A stretch of DNA of 64,000 nucleotides from Arcuatula senhousia (lineage: Eukaryota; Mollusca; Bivalvia; Mytilida; Mytilidae), in NCBI GenBank assembly GCA_963971305.1, contig OZ020308.1, positions 29,045,275 through 29,109,274 of the forward strand, given 5' to 3'. Under the pieces are notes generated by a model. That model was not told where the DNA came from and did not search any database. It saw only the letters and a list, made by a program, of their open reading frames with translations. This document shows positions 24,146 through 35,915 of this stretch, piece by piece (the first letter of the stretch is position 1; the number at the start of each line of letters is the position of its first letter). The position numbers were made by a program, and so were the translations under genes.

Positions 24146-24858
24146 TTTGAGCTTCCGTAATTCACTTGCCTTAAGAGAACGAATCTAAACTTTCAAAGAT
24201 CCAATTTTAAATCTACTGTATAAAAATCATGATTTATATGCCCTGACAGTAAGAATTTTCGAAAAATACACTTTTGAAGGCTTCAATTTCAAAATCAAAC
24301 TGAAAAACGGAAATGTAAGATTTTCCTTTTTTATTTTGGACAGCGTTGATGGTATTTTTAGAAATTGTGAACTTTCTGTACTTGAATGATCCATCTGCTG
24401 TAGTCATTGTCTCTCCTTATTTTGACAGGACTAACTGACTCATTAAATTGATCGGACGTGTTTTAAGCAAAGGTGCATTATCCATAGATATTTTGCATTA
24501 GAAAAAAGTCTAACACGGATTTGCACACCTTTGTCAGTTACCTGTCTACATGTAACAAAATAACTAGTTTGACTTGTTTGATGAAGTCTTTTCCTTTTAA
24601 GACACCAGCAGGCATGGGTCCAAGGAAAGGCAAGCCACCTTTTCATTTATTATATTTTGTTGGAAACTTGATTTTTTTAATTTGTTTTGAATATTAATAC
24701 GTTTTTTTTTCCAAAAGCCAGCCTCTTAAATAGATAAAAGGAGCAATCAATACCACAACAATGATAAGAAAAACATGGCATTTCTATTGCACTTTATTTG
24801 TTATACAGAAATGCATATGCTAGCCCTCTCTTTAGAATGGAAGATGTTTGCGATTTTT
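24146..24858. other. 3' flank of C1q locus A, no gene
   Basis: No supported reading frame. Bases 24,440-24,560 (CATTAAATTGATC..., TTTTGCATTAGAAAA, GTCAGTTACCTG) resemble 27,765-27,895 downstream of C1q locus B, which suggests that the copied unit included 3' flanking DNA. On the - strand an AATAAA poly(A) signal lies at 24,793-24,798, about 60 bases past the stop codon of locus A. Confidence 0.5.
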
Positions 24859-26274
24859 TTATGCTTTAGACAAGAAAACACCCATGAATGAACTTCTTGC
24901 ACCGTATTCATCATCAAAAAAGTGTGAACCTCCATATTGACCGGTTGTCTGTATCCAAACATGATCATTTCTGTTAACTTTACAGACAAGAATTCTGCTC
25001 GACGAAAATCTACCAGTAGATCCACCAAGTTCCATATGTAAAGTCTCTTTCACTTGATTTGCCACACGGAGTTCGGTGTTGGTGTATTTTCCACTCACTG
25101 TTTGCACTGTCCATGAAAACAGGTAGATGCCTGTTATTGGAGCAACGAATACACTGTCCCCGGTGTTGAAATGGTTGCCTTCGTTGTAAAGGACACTGTC
25201 AAAACGGACGATGGAGTAATAATTGTATGTTTTGTCCGAGGCGAGTTTAACATAAAAGAAGACTCGTTTCATTTCCTCTTTTTCGTTATCTGTAAAATAA
25301 TAGTTATACAAATATGAAAACTCAATCAAATGCAACTTTGCTGCAAACCAATAAGTCGAATACATGTAAATATAAATGTCTTCCGTTACTACATATATGA
25401 CAATAGAAGAACATTTTGAAATGCCCAAGTCGGTACAAAAGTTTTTAAGATTCATCCGCCTATGTAATTGGTCACAGTTCCTACTCAGCTTACAGTACCA
25501 CCCATTGCAAAATGTGTGTCATATTTGCCTTATATTTTACGTGATCGTGTAAACTTTCCTATCGTGAACTTTCCCTTCTCGTGTAGCTCCAGTATGTGGA
25601 GTTTACGTATCACAATTTAATTCGTTATCTCAGAGCTTTCGGGAATTGCATCGATTTCCTCGGCAGAGCGTCACATCTAACACAAATTTGCTGACACAAG
25701 GTTATGTTGCCTCTCGGTTGCTGTCTTCACTCAAAAAAATTATGGAAGACATCATGCGCTCAATGAAAATATGGGATTTTTATCCCTCAGATGAGTACAG
25801 ATGTTGCTTTTTCATAGAGTTTTTTCAGTCTTCCTTCATCGGATTTGACACGCTGGATTGACCATTGGCAGCGAAACGGGTATGCTATGGCAATCAGGAA
25901 GTCCTTACTCTTCTGGAGCATCCGAGTTTAATCTCGTAACAGCTTGAGTTCGCAATGTCGATAGCTGTTCAGTTGTTTTATATTGCATATGTATGTTGTG
26001 TTTCTTCTTGCTGTTCTCATACATGTTTACTGGTTGTGCATGGTTGCCCTTTCGGACATTTGACATTTGATTGCCCCATTGGTTTCTCTTTGCTTCTTTA
26101 AATTTACTTACCACGAGAAGAAATAACAGATATCATATCCGTCAGATTCCTCCGCAAAGCCTCGAACGTTTCCACCGTCACATACTTGGATCCGTCTATC
26201 GTTCTATTTTCGACAGATTTACAACTAACCACAACAGAGAAAATCAACACAGAATACAAAAGAAGCAATGTCAT
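24859..26274 (-). CDS. Secreted C1q-domain protein, locus A (two exons, intact)
   Basis: Exon 1 (26,274-26,112) starts at ATG with a hydrophobic signal peptide (MTLLLLYSVLIFSVVVSC). A short spacer holding KYVTVETFEALRRNLTDMIS follows, ending at a G|GTAAGT donor. The phase-1 intron ends at a TTTTACAG acceptor. Exon 2 (25,289-24,859) continues in frame as DNEKEEMKRVFFYV and gives a full C1q jelly-roll domain with FNTGDSVFVAPITGIYLFSW and a C-terminal SSFMGVFLSKA. The spliced protein has 197 residues, with no collagen region. Family knowledge: such globular-head C1q proteins are secreted and act as lectin-like recognition molecules in mollusc immunity. The ligand cannot be told from sequence. 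The intron contains a retroelement fragment. A TATA-like box precedes the gene. Confidence 0.88.
25640..26098 (+). mobile_element. Retroelement 3' fragment with reverse-transcriptase C-terminus
   Basis: It lies inside the intron of C1q locus A, antisense to the gene. Translated on the + strand, 25,646-25,780 gives a peptide with FPRQSV...LLTQGYVASRLLSSLKK. It is clearly related to the - strand peptide at 62,614-62,480 (FLSRATRLTQKMLTQVYVAPRLMSSLKKFYGRHH). This resembles the very end of reverse-transcriptase reading frames I have seen in mussel and cnidarian retroelements; the exact class is uncertain. The following 3' untranslated part ('TTGACACGCTGGATTGACCA', 'CCCTTTCGGACATTTGACAT', 'TGCCCCATTGGTTTCTC') matches the other family copies in complement. 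Confidence 0.7.
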
Positions 26275-26342
26275 TTTCCTTCTTCTTGATTCTGATCTTG
26301 GATTCCAATCCGCAGCAAACTATGTATTTGACTAAGATAAAG

Positions 26343-26350
26343 TTTATATA
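26343..26350 (-). promoter_or_regulatory. TATA-like box of C1q locus A
   Basis: On the - strand this reads TATATAAA, about 70 bases upstream of the exon-1 ATG. That would allow a short 5' leader of about 40 bases. Based on motif and distance only. Confidence 0.4.
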
Positions 26351-28847
26351 AGATTTTCACGATACGTGACAACATGGTTTCACATTCTATAAACGACTAT
26401 AACGTATTTATAAGCAAAACTAGTGTATTTTATTTCTGATCTATCTAAACTTATCATATGTTTATCAAAATACGTTTGAAGTTAACACCATACCGTTTAA
26501 AGGCGACTGCGATAAATTAAGTTTTTAACATTTTGTATACAAGTTAGCAGGTGCATTAACAAAACTTACTTGGCATGATTTATTCTGAAAAGTGTCATAA
26601 TGTCGACATGTTTCAGTAAAATTGTTTTAGAGCTTTCAGAAAGAGCGGTTATTATATAATCCTGGAGACTAATTTAGTAGTTCTGGTTGGGTTTTCTTGT
26701 ATTGATGGATATGTTTGGAAACTAAAAACCAAATATTCATTTGAAGATTTATCAAGACTATCTATACTGGTTTTACTTAGCTCTCGATTTGCTTTTTCAC
26801 ATCACTGATAAATTCCTATAGATGACACTTTTAGGCGTAAGGAGATTTGAATAGGAGTTAGCCGACCTTTTTAACATAACTGAAAATGCATATGAAATCC
26901 ATGGAATGAGATATTTTTTTTCGTGGTGTGACTAGTTATTAATTTGATGGCCTTGGATGATTATTTTAGTCATTATTAGAACTAGGTAATGTCGCTTTCA
27001 TTTAATAAAACAGCTAATTGTACTTATTTCTAAATGGTACACGTAGTTTCAAAATACAAAGTATACAAGGTGTATATAATTAAGTCAAAAAGTAACCTCT
27101 CATCAGAAAATCTCCAATAAAAAGATGAACTGGAAGCCCAATTTTATGGTTTATCCCATAGAAATTCGAATAAAATGTAAGTCTTCACTAATATTAGAAT
27201 CCTACTATTGTTTATGATTGTGACGAGGATTGGTCCAAAAACTCTCTGTATCGTCTTTGTACACGTCTTATGAAATCTAATAATGAATTAAAACAAGTCT
27301 AACATTCTTTTTCGCCTTGCATGTTCATTTGCCATAATTGATATCTATGAAGGCAGTTTTTATAAAAGCTTATTTGTGATCAATTTTTCGCCACACAAAC
27401 AGTGGGAGTAGAACAAAATATCTTGCTCCAAGAATGATGAGCAAAACTGAACATTTAATAAGATGCATGAGACGAGAATTCGTGTGAAGGATCATGAAAA
27501 ACATAGAACAGAATGAAATGGTCTGTTTTGTTATCGAATGGTACTAAAACGCGGAATAAGCAAAAAATATTTTGCATTTTAATGATATGACTTTTCTATC
27601 AAATCGTACAAACTGTGGGATTTTTTAGTGTTTTATATTGACTTCTTATTTAATTGGCAAATATGGGATTTCTGTCTCTTGGGTGAGTGCATATGTTACT
27701 TTGTCACGGAGTTTTGTGCTCCTTTACCGGACTTTCGACATTCTAATGCCCTATTAATGCCGTCATTAAATTGACCAAACAATTCTTTCTAAGTAAATGT
27801 TATATAAACCTTTTGCACTAGATTAACTCTAGTTTTTTATGCCCAACAAAACTAAAACGGCTTGCGCACCTGTCAGTTACCTAAAGGTATAGACTTTCAT
27901 TGGATGTTAAAGATTCGTGGTTTCGTTTGGGTCTTTCCATTACCCCCTTTCATAAAACTGACCGCCCAGTATAACTTATAATGTGGAAAAGAGTGTAAAA
28001 AACTAAACACTGAATGTGCTCTTCAAGTTTTAGTTTATTGTGCCTTTCATCTTTTGGCTTGAGCGTCTTTGATGAGTCCGGCTTTCTGGATTTTCGGCTT
28101 TGTTGTTGTTTCGCTCAAATATAAAGGCCATGACAACTGGTAAAAATACTAGAAATAAGCATTTAACTGAACACTGATTATTCATACCAAAACAACTAAC
28201 TGTGTGTTATTTTCGAGCTTTGTTATTGATTATTAATAGGGGTAGGTTGGGCAAAAAAAAAAATTTTAATCCCGCCTTATTTTGCTAGGAATCTTGATCA
28301 AAGCTGATGTTTGTATTCGTCGACTTAATGTTATTTGTTCTTGGTCAAGAAGAGGTATTTCTTTGACACTTTGGGTTTGAATCATAAGTAATATATTTTT
28401 AATCTAAAGCTTATTGCAAAACAGTGAATAGCGACCACTCTCTGGTCACATTCAAGGCTGCTGGCTGTTTTCCATTGCGGAGTTTTTGATTGCCGTTTAT
28501 AATGTAGGTTGTGAAGCGTATACTTACTCCATATCTTATTATCTTTTAATTTTTACCTGTATAAATGTGTGTACAGCGAGTCTTTTCCATTTTCAGACAG
28601 CGGGTAGACTTTACTTAAACCGCTTACCTTCAAAGACAATCCGATATTTTTGTTTTATTCTGTTTTGTAGGGTTTTTTCTTTTTTTAACATCTTACGTTT
28701 TATTTGTTCAAAAGACAACTTAAAACATAGATATTAAGGGAGTTTAGGCAAAAATTCCACTGGTGACTGATGAACTTTTTATTGCAATTTACAGAAATGC
28801 ATCTACATGCTGAACCTGTCTACGTAGAGTTATTATTTGTGATGGAT
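26351..28847. other. Intergenic between C1q loci A and B
   Basis: No supported gene. Bases 27,655-27,775 (AATATGGGATTTCTGTCTCT, GGAGTTTTGTGCTCCTTTAC, CGACATTCTAATGCCC) are a + strand copy of the dispersed retroelement 3' end. Bases 28,045-28,085 carry a fragment of the GAGCGCC/GATGAGTC mussel repeat. The rest is AT-rich without features I can name. Confidence 0.6.
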
Positions 28848-30524
28848 CTATGATTTGGACAAGAATACGCCCATAAATGAACTTCTTGAACCATATTCAT
28901 CATCAAAGAAGTGTGCAGTTCCGTACCGATTGGTGATCTGTATCCAAACGTGATCATTTCTGTTCACTTTGCAAACAAGAATTCTGCTCGATGAAAATCT
29001 GCCAGAAGACCCACCCAGTTCCATATGTAACGTCTCTTTAATTTCGCTTCCTACACGGAGTTCGGTATTGGTGTATTTTGCGCTAGAAGATTGTACCGTC
29101 CAGGAAAACAGATATAGACCCGTAACGGGTGCAACAAAGACACTGTCGTCTGGGTTAAAATGGTTGCCTTGAATTCGTTGTATAAGACTTTGTCAAACCG
29201 GACGATAGAGTGATGGTTATATGTTCTATCTGAGGTGAGTTGGACATAAAAGAAGACATGTTTCTCTTCTTTCTTCACGCTATCTGCAAATAACAACAAA
29301 ATAGATGTAAATTAAATTGTAAATACAAAATCTCTCTATATATAATATGGCGGTCTGGATACGGAGGCCTTAAAACTCCGCTCCCCGTCCATCCCTCTGA
29401 CCTCAACTTTGACTCCCATTTTATGTTCTTGTCTTCCGACACCGTCCCCTTGAATTCACACCCCTTTTCAATTTCCAATTTCTCGGTCCCTTATTAACAT
29501 CGCGCTCATGTCAAATTTGGCGTCATTATTACGTTTTGTTTAAATTTCCTGAATCGATTTTAAAATGATTATCAAATTAAAGTTTGTTTTTGCCTACAAA
29601 AACGATGTCTCCTCCCGTTCCCCCAAAACTTCTAAGTTCAAAAGGCCATTTCTCCAATATTAATTTGAGGATCAAAATTTCCTGGTAATATGCACAACTA
29701 CATATGGTGTCCTTCCTATATATCAAGTTTCGTTGAATTCTGTTCAGTAGTTTCAGAGGAGTTGTGCTGACAAGATGATAATGAGGATTTTCAGCAAATT
29801 TCTAAGTTCAAAGGGCTATAACTCCCACAAAAATTTGAGGATCGAAATTTCCTGGTAATATGCACAAGTACATATGGTGTCCTTCCTATATACCAAGTTT
29901 CGTTGAATTCTGTTCAGTAGTTTCAGAGGAGTTGCGCTGACAAACTTTGTGACGGACAGACGGACACGACAAAAACAATATGTCTCCCCACAAAAGTGGG
30001 GGGAGACATAATTTAAATAAAGAGGCGAAAACACATTTAAGGTATTAGTTTAATTATTTTATTAACTCAACATATTAAAAACATAGAAGTCGAAAGCGAA
30101 GCAAATATTTAATATAAACTTTCACTCGCAATACCGTACTATGTCGTACATGTATCTTAAATATTAAAATTTATATTGAATTGTAAATATTGTAAATAAG
30201 CTTTTGTTGCGTATACTTATTACACTCTCATTGTCTTCTATTAAAAATAGTTTAAACAACAACAAAAACACTTCAATATACATGTATTAAGTTATTGTCC
30301 CAAATTCTTTGAACGGCAAATATCTGATAATTAATATCATATTTGTCATGCTATCACTCACCACCAGTAGAAATATCAGCTATCATATCCGTCAGGTTCC
30401 TCCGCAAAGCCTCGAACGTTTCCACCGTCACATACTTTGTGCCATCTATCGTCACATTTTGGACAGATTTAGAGCAAACCTCAACAGAAAAAATCAACAT
30501 GAAATACAATAGAACCAAAGCCAT
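28848..30524 (-). pseudogene. C1q-domain gene, locus B (5-base frameshift)
   Basis: Exon 1 (30,524-30,362) is intact: signal peptide MALVLLYFMLIFSVEVC, then the conserved KYVTVETFEALRRNLTDMI block and a G|GTGAGT donor. It has the same 163-base length as exon 1 of locus A. Exon 2 (29,283-28,848, acceptor TTTGCAG) encodes a C1q domain that is readable in two frames. Relative to locus A it is 5 bases longer. The extra bases lie at about 29,169-29,175, just after the LYNE motif, and shift the frame so that translation ends early. Past the shift the domain is otherwise intact down to SSFMGVFLSKS and TAG. A TTTTATA/TATAAAA motif lies at 30,557-30,563. A sequencing error cannot be excluded, but a 5-base gain is unlike a simple homopolymer slip. 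Confidence 0.8.
29340..30015. repeat. Dispersed repeat with two internal copies, in C1q B intron
   Basis: Two copies of about 150 bp (about 29,625-29,775 and 29,803-29,955) share 'TTGAGGATC', 'AAATTTCCTGGTAATATGCA', 'CATATGGTGTCCTTCCTATA' and 'TTCAGTAGTTTCAGAGGAGT'. The block ends with GACGGACAGACGGACACGAC and the hairpin CCCCACAAAAGTGGGG. Repeats with a GACGGACGGAC tail are typical of bivalve genomes. A related GACGGACGGACAC-ended repeat is at 59,155-59,745. Confidence 0.7.
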
Positions 30525-31756
30525 TTTCAGTGCTCTCTGATTCTCAATAGTTACAGTTTTATAAACTCGACAATCTACTTTTTTCAGTTTTCATTGGATG
30601 TGAAAAGTCTTTAAAGTTCTGTTAAAAAATCATTTAACATTTTTCCACGTTTTCTACATGCTACACATTATAACGGATACATGTTTTGTCAATTATGTTT
30701 GACATTACCATCGCATCGTTTCAAAGAACAAAACAAGAATACAATTTATATTAATTTAGTAGAAAAATAAGTATGTAATGTGAAATGCTTTGTGAAAACC
30801 GAGTTCTTGTTTGCATCAGATTACTGAGGTAATGACTTTTCTTTTTCCAAGGTCGAAAAATTGACTTACACGAGATAACCATTATGTCTATTATAGCGTA
30901 ATTTTAATTTTAATCTCATTTAGATCTTTTGTCTTGGTTACTTTAATACGCGAAAAATCCCGTGTTAAAAGTCTATTTTCTCGCCGCGTACTGTTATAAC
31001 CTTGTCCGCTGTATTAAAGGCTTGCGTTATCCGAGTTAGTTTAACTTAAAGACATATTTCAACAAATTGAATGTTTTTTCTGACAATAACGCTTTGTTTT
31101 GGTAAAGGGATGCTCTCATTAGTTTTCTGAATGAAATGTTAAAGAAACAACAGCTACTGATTTTACTTGCTCTCATCATCATCCTTAGAATTGCCTATCG
31201 TTCGAATTGGACTTTGGTGGTTTTGGATTTATGTTATTTAATAATGTCTTGACCTAACGTTCTCTTGAAAAGTATATGTAACGCAATGATATGATTCATG
31301 GCTGCTTTTGGCTGCGTTGTTGTACTGGATCACTTCAAATCATGTTTGTTATTTTATGTTTAACTTATAAGGTTTTCCACCATTTAATGTGGTTCAACCC
31401 ATTATCATTGTTTTAGTGCCCGTGCCAAGGCAGAACCTTAGCGGTATTCATTTTCAAGGCTTATAACTGCCTCGTTTCGTTTGATCTTTGACATTAAAGA
31501 ATGATCATGCAGTTCAATGTTTTCGTCTTAAACTGTTTTACTTTTAGGCATAGGCTGTTCTTATATTTTACACCTTTATGTTTTGTGCTATATATGATCT
31601 TTATGTTTTAGTTTGTTTTTGGTCTTGCATGTTTTGACTAGAAAGTCTATGACATTTTACACGTAACTCACATCAGACGTATGATCTTAATGTTTTAGGT
31701 TGTTTTGGTCTTGCATGTTTTGACTAGAACGTCTATGACATTTTACAGGTAACTCG
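30525..31756. other. Intergenic; short tandem duplication beside the retrotransposon
   Basis: No gene seen. At about 31,610-31,756 a unit of about 70 bp containing 'TTGGTCTTGCATGTTTTGAC' + 'TAGAA.GTCTATGACATTTTAC' occurs twice. The second unit is cut by the gypsy insertion at ACTCG. The first unit, still reading GTAACTCACATCAGACGTATG at about 31,663-31,684, preserves the uninterrupted target. Confidence 0.7.
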
Positions 31757-31938
31757 TGTTTCGTGTTTGTATTTTGGTGATACATGTGTTTATGTCTTTT
31801 GGGCCATGTGTATATTTCAAGCTAAGGAGGCTGACATTTTTATTATGGTTGATCTAGATTACAGAATGCTAATTTTACAAAACGAATTTAACACTTTTAG
31901 TGAAACGAACTTAAGATCAAAATCAGATAATCGTTACA
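31757..31938 (-). repeat. 3' LTR of the gypsy element
   Basis: 182 bp, identical by eye to the other LTR. On the element strand it starts TGTAACGATTA and ends ACGAAACA. The outer flank is the target duplication ACTCG (31,752-31,756). The small open frame in it is an artefact shared by both LTRs. Confidence 0.95.
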
Positions 31939-31951
31939 TCCTTCTTTCTTT
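31939..31951 (-). other. Polypurine tract of the gypsy element
   Basis: On the element strand AAAGAAAGAAGGA immediately precedes the 3' LTR, the position used to prime plus-strand DNA synthesis. Confidence 0.8.
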
Positions 31952-32096
31952 AAATTGAAAATAAAGTTAAAGTCTTTCTGAGTATAAAGTTTGCATTGAC
32001 TAGATTGGCATTGACTAGAAATTTTAAAATTCTGAAATTGAAAGTAACTGAAACTAAATTACTGAGACAGTCAATAAACAAAAAACAATTAAACAT

Positions 32097-32172
32097 TTAG
32101 CCAGTGTCAAAGTCCTTGTATCTGCTTGGCAACCTCACTGCTCTCCCAGAACGTGTACTTGTAGTTGTTGGT
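32097..32172 (-). pseudogene. Detached C-terminal end of gypsy pol
   Basis: These bases lie between the hAT insertion and the gypsy 3' untranslated region. Read on the - strand in the frame that follows from removing the insertion, they carry the last codons of the polyprotein, rich in Ser, Arg and Thr with a basic SGRAVRLPSRYKDF-type end and a TAA stop at 32,097-32,099. Such a tail closes many gypsy integrases. It is separated from the rest of the coding sequence by 3.75 kb of hAT DNA. Confidence 0.7.
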
Positions 32173-32483
32173 CAGGGCCGTAACTACCACTGAGGCAACG
32201 GAGGCAACTGCCTCCTCCAGATTAACAGCAAAAAAAATAATAAGTGTGTTTTTTACTTTGAAAAATCTAATTATTAAATTCATTAGATCGCACAAAGTCA
32301 AGAAACACTGTTACAACTATAAATCATAAACATATATCACACATCTTTCGTTTTAAATATCCGGATTTTTTTCTAAAGATATCCGACATTGGTTATTTAT
32401 TATTGTTTTCCCGCGAAGTGTCAACATTGCAAACTGAGCACAGCCGACTTATTAGATTGAAAAAATCAGACGATCGAGGACAG

Positions 32484-33200
32484 GTGAGTGTAAAGTGCAT
32501 AAAATATGCACATTGATGATAATTTAATATATGTTTTATCAATTAAAATCAATAAAAGATTTTATTGAGACTCAGAGTACGTCCTTCGAGCAACAATATA
32601 AAAGTAGAAAACCTTGAGAGAGTATCCGTCAAAGTAATTAAAGATGTTCACATTATTTCAAACAGTCAAACCCAGGCAGTTATGATTTTTAACAGATAAT
32701 TGTTCAATTCCATAGACTGATGTATGCATAATCATTTAGTATTTGTCTAAATTTAAGTTTTTCATTCCGAAATTTTTCAGTCGAATAATGAAGCCTCGAT
32801 GCAGGCGGCGCACCGGTGCCTTGAAGGCACCGGCGCGCCGCCCGCATCAAAAAGTTTTCACTGTGTCTGTCCGTCCATACATCATTCCTTCAACATTACT
32901 TAAACTCAAAAACTTTACAATACGGTTAACCGCTTTGATATATTGTAGTCTTATTAAAAAGATCAAGATATTTACATGAACTTTTCATGCAGATCCAGCC
33001 TACCTTGTCAGAATAATAGTTTATTAATTGTCTGTATTTATCCCTCAGAACAAATTAATAAAATTTTACGAAAAGTCACTTTCAATACGTTCTTGCAGTA
33101 ATGCATGTTGTGTTAAGATATCTGGTAATAGGTGTACTTACAGTAAAATAAATGTAGTGTTCTGATATTTGTTAAATCTGGCTTTTTTCATTTAAAATAG
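32484..33200 (+). other. Probable 5'-leader intron of the hAT transposase
   Basis: A strong donor (GACAG|GTGAGT at 32,484) and an acceptor preceded by a T-rich tract (TTTAAAATAG at 33,200) bracket this stretch. The acceptor lies five bases before the transposase ATG at 33,206. Splicing would remove the subterminal hairpin at 32,804-32,842 from the mRNA. Prediction from motifs only. Confidence 0.5.
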
Positions 33201-33205
33201 GTAAT

Positions 33206-35611
33206 ATGTCCAAACAGTCGTCACTCGATTTGTATTTCAAAAGTAAACACCCTAAAGAGCATCCTGAAGTATCATCGGAAGATGCTCCTTGTACGTCTTC
33301 AATCGCTGAACCAAGCATACAACCTTCTCAATTTGCATCTAGTTCAAAACCATTATGTGAAGAGGATCCAAAAAAATTGATTAACAAACCCCTGTCAGAC
33401 GGCGAACGTCAACACCTTCTAGAACATAAATGGACACCAGATTCAAAGTTTGATTATCCGCTGAATTCTCAAGGAAGACGTTATAATATAAAATGGGAAG
33501 AAAGGCAACCTTGGTTACGTTATTCGCCTTCAGATGACAGTGTTTTCTGTGCTTATTGTATTGCCTTTCCGGCAACAGTTTCAGAAAAAAATCCTGAATT
33601 TATCACATGTGGTTTTCGAGACTGGAAAAACGCTTCCGGAGAAAAACGGGGCGCTCTGGAAAGGCATTCAAACTCTGAAAGACATCAGACTTCCCTAGAA
33701 AAAAGCGAAAAGTTTTTGATGACAATAAAAGGAGAGACTGTCCCTGTCACAGAAAGCATCAGTAAGGCATACCAGGAAAAAATTCAGAAAAACCGGGCAA
33801 GTCTTATTTCGATAATTGACATTGTTATCAGACTCGGACAGCGAAATATTGCATTCCGCGGAAATTGGTTAAAAGACGAAGGAAAAGAAGATGGAAACTT
33901 TCAGTACTTTGTCGACTGGAAGGCAAACTTTGACGATGTACTTAGGGTTCACTTATCCACTGCAAAATACAAATACTTGTCTCCAAAAGTTCAAAACGAA
34001 TTCATACATTTATGTGAATTGGAAATCAGAGATGCTATCAGAGATCGTTGTTTAAAATCCGAATATTTTAGTGTAATGGTCGATGAAACCACTGATGTAG
34101 CAGAAAAAGCGCAGTTATCTATCTGTGTGCGATACGTTAATTATGAAAAGGACCAATATGATGTTAGCGAAGATTTTTTGGGGTTTGTTGAAGTTGCTCA
34201 AACAGACGCCGAAACTATTTCAAATGCAGTTTTACATAGTCTTGGACAGGAATGGGGGTTCGATTTGACAAAGTTGCGAGGACAAGGCTATGACGGTTGT
34301 GCCACAATGTCAGGTGAGATTTCCGGAGTACATAAACGTGTCAAAGACTCGTTCCCAGAAGCTAAATACTTTGTCCATTGTAGTTCACATCGTCTGAACT
34401 TGGTTATAGTTAATACATGCAATAAAGTTGTGGAAGCTAGAAACACTCTAACCATACTTGGTAAAATAACATGGTTTGTATGTGGCGTGAGCAAACGTAA
34501 AGCTATTTTAATGCAGGAAGTTCAGCAAGGGAACAAAGAGTTAGACTTTGATCTTCTTTATGACAACGAAGAAACACTTTTTGAAGCTGCAATGCGACAG
34601 AATATGATGCCAAAGCTATCCGAGACGAGATGGACTTCTAGGGTTGATACACTGTCTTGGCTGCTTACACATTACAAATCTCTTATTGCTGTCCTCGAAA
34701 TCATTAAATCAAGATCAAAAGGTCAAGCTGCAGCTGATGCTTCTTCTTATCTTGCCGTTTTACTTAAGTTTGATTTCATCGTTGTAACGGTAATGTTGCA
34801 GTACACTCTGGGCTACATTCGACCATTATCAATTCTTCTCCAATCCGAGACTTGTGATTTGGTGAAGGCTCACCAAGAGGCTAGAGATTTACTTCAGATT
34901 TTTAATAGTATCAGGGCAGAATCTGATAATAAGTTTCACGATCTTTATGAAAGAAGCGTATCAATTGCAAATGAAGTCGAAGTAGAACCAACAAAGCCAA
35001 GAACTGCACAAAGACAACGGCACAGAGCGAATGCCCAAATCGAAGGTATAGAAGAACATTACCGTGTCAACTTTTTCCTACCGTTCATTGATCATATTAT
35101 TACACATTTGAATGAACGATTTCCTGACGAACTTAAATCTATGTTCTATGGTAACTACCTTGTACCATCGCTTGTACAGAAGTTAAACCAACGATTAATT
35201 CTAGACATGAAAACGGAATACATCACCGACTTACCATTCCCCAACGACTTTGTGCAAGAGGTAGAAAGATGGGTTAGGAAATGTAATAATTTAAATCTTC
35301 CCGATTCTGTCAAGACACTGACAGCCGCAATAGCATATGCTGATCCAGATTTGTACCCGAACGTCAACACCATACTAAAGTTGATTTTAACACTGCCAGT
35401 TGGCTCCTGCTCATGTGAGAGATCTTTCTCTGCTCTCAGGCGTTTAAAAACTTGGTGCAGAGCCACGATGACCGAGAACCGTCTATGTGGTCTAGCTATG
35501 CTCCACGTTCACCGGAATGACAATGTTGGGCAGGTAAATCCGGAAACGGTACTTAAAAGATGGGATATGGGAGGAAGCAGAAAGATTTATCTGGCGTTCG
35601 GTGCTGACTAG
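33206..35611 (+). CDS. hAT-family transposase (TTF zinc finger, DUF4371-like), 801 aa
   Basis: A single uninterrupted frame. The N-terminus has a TTF-type zinc finger with Cys115/Cys118 (VFCAYC) and His154/His160 (LERHSNSERH). The RNase H-like catalytic core follows, with candidate acidic residues Asp293 (MVDETTD), Asp363 (GYDGC) and Glu738 (CSCERSFS). An HCSSHRLNL motif near residue 391 and a C-terminal hAT dimerisation region (CERSFSALRRLKTW, ENRLCGLAMLHV) are present. This layout is that of zinc-finger MYM-type-1-like / DUF4371 hAT transposases. The length is full for the family and nothing looks broken, so it may be active. It would bind the terminal repeats and cut and paste the element. 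An AATAAA signal at 35,729-35,734 follows the stop. Confidence 0.95.
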   Translation: MSKQSSLDLYFKSKHPKEHPEVSSEDAPCTSSIAEPSIQPSQFASSSKPLCEEDPKKLINKPLSDGERQHLLEHKWTPDSKFDYPLNSQGRRYNIKWEERQPWLRYSPSDDSVFCAYCIAFPATVSEKNPEFITCGFRDWKNASGEKRGALERHSNSERHQTSLEKSEKFLMTIKGETVPVTESISKAYQEKIQKNRASLISIIDIVIRLGQRNIAFRGNWLKDEGKEDGNFQYFVDWKANFDDVLRVHLSTAKYKYLSPKVQNEFIHLCELEIRDAIRDRCLKSEYFSVMVDETTDVAEKAQLSICVRYVNYEKDQYDVSEDFLGFVEVAQTDAETISNAVLHSLGQEWGFDLTKLRGQGYDGCATMSGEISGVHKRVKDSFPEAKYFVHCSSHRLNLVIVNTCNKVVEARNTLTILGKITWFVCGVSKRKAILMQEVQQGNKELDFDLLYDNEETLFEAAMRQNMMPKLSETRWTSRVDTLSWLLTHYKSLIAVLEIIKSRSKGQAAADASSYLAVLLKFDFIVVTVMLQYTLGYIRPLSILLQSETCDLVKAHQEARDLLQIFNSIRAESDNKFHDLYERSVSIANEVEVEPTKPRTAQRQRHRANAQIEGIEEHYRVNFFLPFIDHIITHLNERFPDELKSMFYGNYLVPSLVQKLNQRLILDMKTEYITDLPFPNDFVQEVERWVRKCNNLNLPDSVKTLTAAIAYADPDLYPNVNTILKLILTLPVGSCSCERSFSALRRLKTWCRATMTENRLCGLAMLHVHRNDNVGQVNPETVLKRWDMGGSRKIYLAFGAD

Positions 35612-35915
35612 AAAAAGACTGATTAATTTGTATACTACAATATGTTTAGACGTTTTGTATTAAAACTTATTTTCCAAGCATTCAGATTAATTTACTTAAG
35701 ATAGAGATACTATAATCCCAGCGAAGAAAATAAAGAAATACTGCAAAACTGTTTATTTTAATTCAACCTTGTTAAAACGAGGGGAAATGTGTAAATTTAC
35801 GTTCATTTTTGCAAAATTTTCTTCCTCCGGGGGGCAAGCCCCCCGGACCCCCCGCTTCATGGGGGCCTCAGTCGGCGGCCCCCAAACCCCTGCCTCCTCT
35901 ATACTTTGACCCTAG

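Noticed and set aside
31767..31958. 63-codon frame, repeated at 39,983-40,177
   Set aside because: It lies inside the gypsy LTRs and appears twice only because the LTRs are identical.
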